Shown: piece by piece, positions 55,141-64,000 of the stretch
Position numbering within the stretch: the stretch's first letter is position 1
How the letters are laid out: every line of letters begins with the position of its first letter
Assembly (NCBI RefSeq): GCF_035582795.1
Contig: NC_134373.1
Coordinates: 12,015,501 to 12,079,500, forward strand
Source: Mycteria americana
Taxonomy: Eukaryota > Chordata > Aves > Ciconiiformes > Ciconiidae
Direction of reading: 5' to 3'
Length of the DNA: 64,000 nt
The notes under the pieces: model-generated
Databases searched by the model: none
What the model was told of the DNA's origin: nothing
What the model saw: the letters and a program-made list of their open reading frames with translations, nothing else
Position numbers and translations under genes: made by a program

Positions 55141-58100
55141 GCTTGTGAAATGGTCGGGTATTCGCTGAGGCAGAGTGCTGCTTCCTGGGGCTTAGGCATT
55201 CTCCAGGCACGGGGCTGTTTTTCTGGTACGTATCGAAGTATTGCTGCTGTTGCTATTAAAATACTAAATACATAATCAGCTGCGTGAGATCACTGTGTGA
55301 TCATGCAAGTAGACCTCGGCTGGGAGTTCTGCGTCGTCAGATAGGCGATACCTGGCCTGTTCCTCTGGAGAGATAAGTCATCCTTCCCTTACGTAACTGC
55401 GCGCCTCTCACAGTGAACACGGGCTGTTGTCAAATCCTTTCTCTTCATCAAAATGAAATTGATTTGTTTCTGGGCTTTCAAGGTCGTCCTGAAAAGGTGC
55501 ATCTCAAACATGCAAGCTTTGACCCCTTTTTTTTAGATTATTGCAGAGATTCTGTGAGGAATCTCGGTAAACATTGAAAAATCTTCTGTGAGGCCTTTAT
55601 GCCAGACTTTTTCACTCTGCTTTTGTGAGGAGAGCTCATGGTCAGAAACGGAGCAGAATGTGACACAACATTGTAGGAAAATGCATCTTTTCTCCTCCTG
55701 TTCTTTGTCGTAAAGATGTAAAATTATTACACAACCCTGTAAATCAGTTAATTCTATACATGTTTAATCTATGAAGGAAATGGAATGTTGTGTGCCTTCT
55801 GTTTTGATAAATTTGGGGTATTCTGAAAAACAGTAAGCCGGACATAGACCTAGATTTGGTCAAATATTATAAAGTATATTATAAAGTTCATGTAGGTTGA
55901 AGAGTTTTGTGTATAGTGATGCAATCATATGGGGTTTTTTTGTGGTTGTATTTTAAGTTTTAATTTTGGATGACACTGGTATAGCTATTCAGTATGTAAA
56001 TACAATTTCTTAATGATACTTCCACACTGGATATTCACTCCTTTCCCTAGATATGCCTGTATTCTCTCAAGAACAGCTGCTGAGCTTTACAGTTGGAACA
56101 TTTTCATTGAGTCACTGCGTCTACTAAGATGGCTATGGGAGGCTGATGTGCAATGTCTCTGGATAAGAAGAGGGAGTAGCACTAAATTTTAGGTGTGAAA
56201 AATGCAAAATAAGAAAATGCATATGTCTGGGACTGTCAGAGTTGCACCAGATGTGACTTGCTGCAGAACACTGCAGTACAGCTGGATCTGAGGTAAAACC
56301 TCAGGAGGGTTTTATCACTAACAATACGAAACACCGTGGGTTAGCAGAGCTGATAACCATCCAGTTATGCAGCATACTGACCATACCGAGAGCATGTAGT
56401 ACCAAGTTAGGCCAACGCTGCATTATATTATCTCAGTTTAGAGAAGATGTTTTCAGTGGTGTGTTATTACTAGAATATACTGGGATTTTTAGTTTAATAA
56501 TAATTGTGTAATGCTACTCTCGACAGACCTCTTTTCTTCCCCATTCTTACATGGTCTACCGTGTAAAATGGGCACTGTATGCAAATATTTCATTTAAAAA
56601 ATACAGGCTATATAGGTGTTACAGCAAGATATGGGGGAGAGACGATGTTTATAGTATGCAGAGTCACACAGAACTTTCATTTCATTTCAAGATGTTCTAC
56701 TATTGTGACATTAGGAGCCCAAGTCCCATTTCACCCTGTTCTTGCCAAGATTGTGTGCTGCTTCTGTTAAGATGTAGCTTCCTGGAATTGTATAAACTAA
56801 CGCTACATATATTTTCCTGCATGTTCAAGCTTATTGTAGGTTGTGCGCTTTTCTTCCTCCCCTTCTATTTTTGTTAAATTGGTTTACACTTTTTTTTTTA
56901 ACAGGATTTCTACAATTGGCCTGATGAATCCTTTGAAGAAATGGATAGTACATTAGCTGTTCAGCAGGTATTCTTACTTATGTGAAATGCTGTTAATGAG
57001 TTCAGTTTCCCAAGTTTTGTATTTTGGTAAAAAAACAGGGCACAGCGTATGCTATTTATCTGCTTAGAATGTTGCTGCACAGGAATGAATTTCATAAGCA
57101 CCCTACATATATTAAAAGAAATGTAATTATTAATTGTGTATGCAGAAATAACTCGAATTCCCATGTCTGTTTTAAACAAATCAGATTTAAGAAAATGGTA
57201 GGGTTTCCTGCAGGGTCCTTTTCTTTTGAGAAGGATGTTGTAAAAAAGCTGTAAAATTTACCCATTCTTTTACCTTTTCTAATTGAGGAAGGGCGTTTTT
57301 CAGATCTGGCATCTTTTATGCCAATCTTCTTACCCTGCCCATCTACTCTTTAACTTTTTAGTCCATCAATCACTTCTTAAGTAAAGAGAAAAAGTAAGTC
57401 CCTTAAAGATGTAATGTCCTAAATATACTGTCCTAAATATACTGTCTTACTGTAATTACAACAAGATCTAGATTTATTTTTTCCCCCCTCTCCTAGTATA
57501 TTCAGCAAAACATAAGGGCAGACTGTTCCAACATTGATAAGATCCTTGAACCTCCAGAAGGCCAGGATGAAGGTGTGTGGAAGTATGAACATTTAAGGTA
57601 AGAATCCATCTTTTGTTGACATAGTGTCCCGATTCTAAGTTTTGTTCACTGATAGTGGTAGTGAGTCTTTTTGAATAGGACAGATCAAAAGTAACTTAAA
57701 TGAAACTTGATATTTCTACTACTAAATATTTTTATACTTCGGTATTATTTTCTGAATTCCTTGTTCTTTCTAAAGATTTATGATGCGCTCTGATCTAGTG
57801 TTTTTGATGTTTTTTAAGAAAATGTTTGTACCTTACTTCAAAAGTTGTACTAGCATGTTTTGAATATGAAAATATAGTCATGAATTTGCATAGCGCTTTC
57901 TCCTAGTATCATCAGTTTTTCATCTCCACTAACTGGGAATGTGATTTCCACATGCTCCCAGTGGTTTTTCTGGAACTTGCAGGAAAATAGTCTTTAGCTG
58001 GGAAAGCAAGAGTACTTATATCTTACAGTTCTTTTTCTAGTTGTAAGGAAACGCAAAACTTTTTGTTCTTCTCTCAGTTTGCTTTATGCAGTATAAAAAA

Positions 58101-61100
58101 TATGTTCACCCTAGGTAGTTTGTGCCTCAAAGTATTTTTCAGTTGTAGTGTAGGTTTACACCCTCTTAATACATATGTATTAATCCTTTTTTCCTGGCAC
58201 TACTTTAGTATCCTTGTGTCCTGATTTTTTTTCTTGTAAGTGTGTTTTCTAACTTTATCAAATATACTTTCAGGAATAAGAATAGTTCCAAGCTACTCCT
58301 AGATTTATATATCCTGACTTTTTGCCACCCGTTTTCTTTTTCTCTTGTTTGGTCTGGAATAGTTCCAATAGATGCGGGGAATCTTCAAAAGAGGAAAAAG
58401 TGTACATACACAATTGCAAAAGACACATTTTAAGAATTTCCTCTGTCCTTTCACATACACCGAAAATCATTGTAGATTCATAGAAGTGACGTATCACTAA
58501 ATACTTGTCACTCTTGGAAAATTTATTCAGATTTTTCTTGTAGGATGGAGGGGTGAATTGTCTTTAAGTTAAAGAATGTACTTTCAGGTTCATTCTAGTG
58601 AAAGCAATGTTTCTAGAAGTCCCACTCTGTTAATGATCTGTGGTGGGACTTTAGCCACTTAATTGATCTGGAGGAAGTATATCTTAGAAGGATGGAATGA
58701 TCCAGCTATATGAACTTAAAACTTACACTCTTAAGAAATTAATTTTCTGGAAGTGTTCCTTTTTTTTTTTTTTTTTTTTTAATCTGTATTTTTGAAATAG
58801 CACTTTCGTCCATAACAAAGTTGGTCTCTTAAATACTTGCACTCAATTATTTGTTAAGCTCAGCCTCTACTGTCAGGTAGGAATTAAAAAATATAATTGT
58901 TTTGCTGAGTAAAAAAAAATATGCTGGTGTGAATTCTGTTTCTCTCAACTTGTAGTCCTTTTATAGTGTGTTAATTCCTAGCCTGTTGCCTTTTAGGTGT
59001 GACATCAGCTGAAATTATTTGGTGGTATTCTTTAAGTATGATTTTTTTCATGTTCTGATGTATTTTTTCCACTTTACAAGAATCATTTCCAAAAACGTTG
59101 AAGAGATCTGCGAAGATCAGAATGTATAACCTTGTTTTGTATTAGATGTTTCTAGTGGGAAAACAATTATTGATTTTGATGCTGCTGTGTTCAAATTTTT
59201 TTAGACAATTCTGCCTTGAGCTCAATGGACTAGCTGTCAAGCTTCAGGTAATTCTTTTCTTGATATTTTTATATTGTATCAGGGAGGAGACTTTTTTGTA
59301 TTCCAAGATGCAGAGTTTGCAGAGCTTGCTTCTTCTAAATGTATACACTTAGACTTACACAGTGGTTTGAGGTAAGGGTTTTTTAGGGTTTTGAAGACTT
59401 ATGGCAAACAACCTTTTTTGGTGGGGGATAGGGCAAGAAAGTGATTTGAAAAGATCAGCTCATTTTTACTGTTGGGTCGTTTTCATAACTGAACAATTGT
59501 TTTAACAGAGTGAATGTCACCCAGACACATGTACTCAGATGACAGCAACTGAACAATGGATTTTTCTTTGTGCAGCTCATAAAACTCCCAAAGAGGTACG
59601 GATGTATTGGAAAACTGACCCTACTGATGTAGGATTTTCTTTCACAGTTCATATGTTCATGGGGAGACCGTTATAGCTGGCTTCTTAGTCAAACTGAGAG
59701 CTTATGTGGGTTAAGAGTATCACTTGGTGTTTCCTTGTTTCCCATTCTGTAGTGGTTTACAAAAGAACGGGATGAGGTAGGAAGGAGCTGCTTTACCACA
59801 GTATTAGAGACTTTGCACGTTCCCCTCTTTTCTCTCTTAATTTGTGTTGAGACAGCCTGAAACTCAATGGAAAAAGGTCTTTGTTCAATTGAAAGAAGAG
59901 TACATGCTGGGAATAGGCTGTCCTCTTCAAACTTTGGCTTCGATCCATAGGACTAGGCATATAAGCCTGACATTCTGAAAGTGACTCTGCATGTGCACGT
60001 TCTTAGGGAAGTTACTCCTAAAAGGTAGTGGAGTCATAAAAATACTTTAGGTCAAGTGGGTTATCAGCATGGCAGTAGCTTGTCTACCTGAGTGTCCAAT
60101 TACTTTAAACTTTGTTCAGGTCTCCTATTGAACCACTTGATACTTTTTTTTTTTTTTTTTTTTCCTTTCCTTCAGAAGGTCTTTCTCTGTTGCTATTGGT
60201 TATGGCGATAGTGCAGTCTGTCAGATTTATCTTTGTATTTCACTTTCCAGAATAAGGTATTGGTTCTTCTTAACCTTATGCTTTTTGTCCTGTAAGCTTT
60301 TTTGTTTTTTTTTATTTCCTGAGGTGCCTTGATTTAGCTCTGAAGGCCATCTTCTTTCCCACTCCCTCCTTTAACCCTCATCACCACTTAGTATATTGGC
60401 ATGCAGTAAGTCTGTTTTAATCAGCAAGACTGGAGAACTTGAGGCTGCTTTTTATCTCTGAACACGCATCATTCATCTACCATTTTCTATGTTGATAATA
60501 GCTATCAACTAATGGTCAGCGGGTGATGCAGCCTTGAACTGCTGACAAAAATGTGTTACCGAGTCTTCTTCCTGAAACTGGGGAATGGCAAAATGGACAG
60601 ACATTCCTGCTCTCAGCCTGTCTCAGTTCATCTTTACTTTCTTCCTTCTCCTCTACATGTACTTGATTGCAGAGCCAGGGCTTGGCTTGTTAGACACTTA
60701 GCTATGCTAATGATTTGTTTTTCTTTGCCAAGGTAAAAAGCATTGATATACTTAGGTGCAGGTTTGGTTTTTTTTTCAGTTGGGTTTTTTTTCATAAGGT
60801 GTTAATTTAGGCTGTAAAAGAAAGAGTCTGGCAACTTGACTATATCAGAAACAAATGAACTGTGAGGTAACAACTGTCTTTCCTTTCAGTGTACTTCCAG
60901 CATGTATTCTTATTATACAGTTTTACTTAAGGAGATGCATAAAATTCACTACTCATGTGCATCATCACATTTCCATAGTAACTTTTTTCTTGAAATAATT
61001 TACATGGGTTGTGAAACAGAGAAAAGAAAGGGCTCACTTAAGGAGGAAATGTAGTTAGACCTTCACAGAAGCTATATGAAACTTCTGGGAATAAAAATGA

Positions 61101-63332
61101 TGAGTGAAGTTAAAAGCATCAGGAAACAAAATGTTTTTCTTTAAACAACGTATATGACAATGTCATGCCAGCACTCATACACGTGCTCACTCACTGTCTA
61201 TTTTTGTAGTGTCCTGCTATAGACTACACCAGACACACACTTGATGGAGCTGCATGTCTTCTGAATAGCAATAAATATTTCCCCAGCAGGTAAAAATGCT
61301 TTCTTTTGGGAGGAGGGAGAGAGGGAGGGAGTGGGTAGCACCTAAACACTTACAAAGCACGTGGAAATGCAGAATGCATTTTTCATGGACTACTACTGAA
61401 AACAGCAGAAATGCTGCAGCACGTGTCACTTGTCGGTAGAGCTGTTGTCACTTTTAAGCCAAGGAAGAATTCCTGCCTATTCAAATAGTTTGCCATTTAC
61501 TGGAGCTGACGGGTACTTTTTAGGTGGAAACTGTTTTACTGATAGCTGTTGGTGTTACGGGGCTTCCGTTGGAGTAGTGCCAACCTAAATACCAGGATGG
61601 TCTTCAGAGAGATGCAGTGACTCAAAGGACTTAAACACTACGCCACTGAAAGACTCCAGAAGCCAATGCCAATCTACTGTCCCCCACCGATGTGGGACAT
61701 CAGTGGCCACAGAAGACAGAGACTGAGTGTATGGAATGGGCGCCCACATGTTGGATCATGGAAACCTAACTGGAGAAGTCAAAACTGTGCTTCTCTAGGA
61801 ATCCAGTATTGGCAAGGAGGTACAATTGGAAGTCTTTTTCCCTTTGCTGATCAATGCTAGAAACCAGAAATCCAGCCCATACCAGAATAACTGATGATGT
61901 TTAACTACAGGCAAAACTGTTTTTGTAGTCAGAGTACAATTTTTAAATGTGGAGTATGCACCAACATTTTTATCTTCCTTGCAAAAATAAGCAATTGCAA
62001 ACACAGGTATCTGCAACACGTAAGTCTAAATTTCATATGCAATTATATAGTATAGTTTAACAATCAGAATTCATGTCAACATTTCTCTCGGTAGTCATTT
62101 CGGTAGACCTGATTTAACCTTTTCTCCTGGTGCTTACAGGGTTAGCATAAAGGAATCCTCTGTAGCGAAATTAGGATCAGTGTGCCGAAGGATTTACAGA
62201 ATATTTTCACATGCTTATTTTCATCACCGGCAGATATTTGATGAATATGAAGTAAGTAGTTTCAAATTACATCTTGAAAGAAGGGCACTTACTGAAGTTA
62301 TAGCTGTGATGTAATTGTATTACATGTTTTCTTTTAATCCTACCAGAAGATCTGCATTCAAGTGAAGTATTGATTATAGTAGATTAGAGTTTTATAAGAA
62401 CTGAAATGCTATGTTATACATACATCTATAAAAATGAAAATTAATTTATATAACTAGTTTACCCAGTTATGGTTTTCCTTCATTTGGATAAAAGGTCAGA
62501 ATTCGAGAGTTTTTGTACAAAGAACTCGAATTCAACTTGTTCTAAAGATTTCTGAATGTATTCAAGCACTTGGTATAGTTAGTACTGCTTACATGTATGT
62601 TTCCTGTTTGTATATGTTACCCAACAGTTAAGGAATTATAATTGTAAAACTGCAAAGAAACAGTAACTGGTGGCAGCTTGTGCACCTCCAGTAACTTCCA
62701 ACTTTTTTTTTTTTTAATGGAAAAGTAGAAATTAATAGATAGAAAGGAGGTAAGGGGTAGAGCTGGATGTAAAAGGAAACCTTTGCCAAATCCGACTTCA
62801 GGTTGCTGGAACAGCTATAGAATGGTTGTGCCCTGTTCTCTTGGGGGTAGTCTGTGTAGGAGGAGTTTCACAATACCTTAAAATTCTCTTGTGGAGCGTG
62901 GATCAGGACTACACTGATACTGGAATATATTCTTGTCTAAGTGCTGTTGAATTGAGCTGTGACTTATGCCTGAACTTCAGTAGGGTTTTTTTGTTAATTG
63001 CAGTAACTATAAAAGCAAGCAGTAAAGGAAAGATTTAAGTGATATAAATTTACCATTTAAGCATTACTACTTCTTTCTAAGACTTGTAAATCTAATAAGG
63101 GAATTACATATAAGCAGGGTTTTTTTTTTAGTATGTTCTCCTCAATTGTTTAAAATATTCCTTCTGTATACATTGTTTTTTCCCGTTTTTTCATCTCCAG
63201 AATGAAACGTTCTTGTGTCACCGGTTCACTAAATTTGTGATGAAGTATAATCTGATGTCCAAGGATAACCTGATTGTACCAATTTTGGAAGAAGAAGTGC
63301 AGAATTCAGTGTCAGGGGAGAGTGAGGCATGA
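54565..63332 (+). CDS. MOB4: MOB4 (phocein), MOB family member 4
   Basis: Mob1/phocein-fold adaptor of the STRIPAK (striatin-PP2A-kinase) complex, cytosolic and membrane-associated. Eight exons join in phase: 54565-54624, 56905-56967, 57497-57597, 59205-59247, 59509-59595, 61210-61289, 62140-62251 and 63201-63332, giving 678 nt and 225 residues, the human length as I recall. The protein starts [16 protein letters not shown] and ends [10 protein letters not shown]. The Mob zinc site is complete: Cys92 and Cys97 (SECHPDTC) with His169 and His174 (SHAYFHH). Introns are 54625-56904, 56968-57496, 57598-59204, 59248-59508, 59596-61209, 61290-62139 and 62252-63200. A second in-frame ATG is codon 3. 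Conservation looks near-complete, fitting a housekeeping gene under strong constraint. Confidence 0.98.
54625..56904 (+). other. MOB4: MOB4 intron 1
   Basis: The first 500 bases are CpG island, the rest AT-rich. It contains a second TGATGCAATC decamer at 55918-55927, identical to the one in HSPE1 intron 1. The 108-codon frame at 56551-56877 has no recognised product. Confidence 0.55.
56905..56967 (+). CDS. MOB4: MOB4 coding exon 2
   Basis: 63 nt, residues 21-41, [20 protein letters not shown] plus Gln. Acceptor tttaacag, donor CAGCAG|gtattc. Confidence 0.98.
57497..57597 (+). CDS. MOB4: MOB4 coding exon 3
   Basis: 101 nt, residues 42-74 plus two bases: [20 protein letters not shown], then [13 protein letters not shown]. 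Acceptor ctcctag, donor TTAAG|gtaaga. Confidence 0.98.
57598..59204 (+). other. MOB4: MOB4 intron 3
   Basis: AT-rich intron with a pure T run of about 21 bases at 58760-58780. No exon, RNA gene or recognisable transposon seen. Confidence 0.6.
59205..59247 (+). CDS. MOB4: MOB4 coding exon 4
   Basis: 43 nt microexon-sized segment, residues 75-89, (R)[14 protein letters not shown]. Acceptor ttttttag, donor CTTCAG|gtaatt. Too short to appear as a long open frame but fixed by phase and homology. Confidence 0.97.
59509..59595 (+). CDS. MOB4: MOB4 coding exon 5
   Basis: 87 nt, residues 90-118: [20 protein letters not shown], then CAAHKTPKE. Contains zinc ligands Cys92 and Cys97. Acceptor tttaacag, donor AAAGAG|gtacgg. 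Confidence 0.98.
59596..61209 (+). other. MOB4: MOB4 intron 5
   Basis: 1.6 kb intron with a T run of about 20 bases at 60144-60163. No supported exon or repeat family. Introns 6 (61290-62139) and 7 (62252-63200) are likewise plain AT-rich sequence. Confidence 0.6.
61210..61289 (+). CDS. MOB4: MOB4 coding exon 6
   Basis: 80 nt, residues 119-144 plus two bases: [20 protein letters not shown], then NKYFPS. Acceptor tttttgtag, donor AGCAG|gtaaaa. Confidence 0.98.
62140..62251 (+). CDS. MOB4: MOB4 coding exon 7
   Basis: 112 nt, residues 145-182: [20 protein letters not shown], then [17 protein letters not shown] with zinc ligands His169 and His174. Acceptor gcttacag, donor TATGAA|gtaagt. Confidence 0.98.
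63201..63332 (+). CDS. MOB4: MOB4 coding exon 8 with stop
   Basis: 132 nt, residues 183-225 and TGA at 63330-63332: [20 protein letters not shown], then [23 protein letters not shown]. Acceptor tctccag. Confidence 0.98.
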   Translation, partial: NETFLCHRFTKFVMKYNLMSKDNLIVPILEEEVQNSVSGESEA

Positions 63333-63542
63333 TGGGAATGGCAGTACAGAAGCCTGTACTGAATATAAACAAAACATTAATTATGTACTGTATATATATC
63401 ATTTTAGACACTTCAATCACGTATCCTCATAGCTTTGTTTAGTATACTTTTTGTATGCTGTGTGCATTGCCTTTTAATATGGGAAATACTTTTAAGTTAT
63501 TCATGAGCTGTATATTCATCAATGTGGCACTCATGGTTTTTA

Positions 63543-63548
63543 AATAAA
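63543..63548 (+). terminator. MOB4: MOB4 poly(A) signal (proximal)
   Basis: AATAAA 211 bases after the stop codon; a second AATAAA follows at 63578-63583. Either gives a short 3' UTR, and longer forms ending beyond the window are possible. Confidence 0.65.
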
Positions 63549-63583
63549 ATTAGTAGTATCTGTTTATAATGCCTGTTAATAAA

Positions 63584-64000
63584 AGAATTTACAGTTCTCT
63601 AAAATTGCTGCTAAACAATCATTGAATCACAATCCTGAAGATGTGTCTGATTGGGTGGGGAGAAAAGTGAGATTGAGATTTCACAGCAAGCCATTTTTTA
63701 ATGCAGTAGCTATATTAAGTCTTAGTTCAAAGATTATCACCTTAAATATATAACTCTGCAGGAAGCTTCTTGCCATGCAGCTTATTCCTAATTTAGCTTT
63801 TATTTTTTTAAGATGGCTTCAAAGATTTACTTTTGGATGTGCATATTTATTTATGTGTATATCCAAATACTAATAGGATCTATAGTATTAGTAATACCAA
63901 AAGGATAATTTCACTATGCTGTTGAAGATATATATTCTTGATATACATCTAACGTACTTTCTGGACTTGTTTTTTTGTTAACAGTGGAGGTTTGTGCACA
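63584..64000. other. Sequence downstream of MOB4
   Basis: AT-rich sequence with no gene, repeat family or regulatory site I can support; it may be extended MOB4 3' UTR or intergenic DNA. Confidence 0.6.

Noticed and set aside
53956-55148. Overlapping open frames of 358 (minus) and 372 (plus) codons
   Set aside because: They lie in a CpG island, overlap each other and MOB4 exon 1 in different frames, are Pro/Ala/Arg/Gly-rich and match no family. High GC depletes stop codons.
61095-61110. TGATGAGTGAAGTT in MOB4 intron 5, also found in HSPE1 intron 2 at about 46728
   Set aside because: The match ends after about 14 bases and no box or stem structure follows; probably coincidence.

Overview
The window is vertebrate nuclear DNA, most likely from a bird. 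It holds five intron-containing genes whose exons can be joined in frame, the introns are short to moderate, and two copies of the CR1 LINE 3' end (the dominant avian and reptile retroposon) are visible. The gene order matches a block I recall from human chromosome 2q33: SF3B1, COQ10B, HSPD1, HSPE1, MOB4. I cannot name the species.

Layout, left to right. (1) 1-13006, minus strand: the 5' end of SF3B1 (U2 snRNP splicing factor), exons 1-7, covering residues 1-298. The rest lies beyond the left edge. (2) 13007-19557: the SF3B1 CpG-island promoter, about 5 kb of intergenic DNA with a very old CR1/L3-like reverse-transcriptase fossil, and the COQ10B CpG-island promoter. (3) 19558-31314, plus strand: COQ10B, complete (5 coding exons, 230 aa). 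(4) 31315-33891: a tail-to-tail gap with candidate poly(A) signals of the two genes about 100 bp apart. (5) 33892-43860, minus strand: HSPD1 (mitochondrial Hsp60), complete (11 coding exons, 573 aa, plus a non-coding first exon). (6) 43860-44403: the shared bidirectional HSPD1/HSPE1 promoter. It has a four-unit heat shock element, two perfect NRF-1-type sites, an Ets/GABP-type site, CCAAT and an E-box. (7) 44404-48795, plus strand: HSPE1 (mitochondrial Hsp10), complete (4 exons, 102 aa). (8) 48796-54564: intergenic DNA and the MOB4 CpG-island promoter. (9) 54565-63332, plus strand: MOB4 (phocein), complete (8 exons, 225 aa), then its 3' UTR signals.

How the genes relate. HSPD1 and HSPE1 encode the two halves of the mitochondrial folding chamber and share one promoter, so they are expected to be induced together. 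COQ10B is also mitochondrial (coenzyme Q handling). SF3B1 (splicing) and MOB4 (STRIPAK complex) are housekeeping genes with no evident functional link to the chaperonin pair. Every translated exon joins in the correct phase and none of the five genes shows a frameshift or internal stop.

Most other open frames are chance frames in the four GC-rich islands or in introns. I found no CRISPR array, operon or unmistakable new system. The items most worth a second look are the architecture of the chaperonin promoter, the ancient transposon fossils (LINE, MIR-like, tRNA-like), an atypical COQ10B splice donor and the closely spaced convergent 3' ends.
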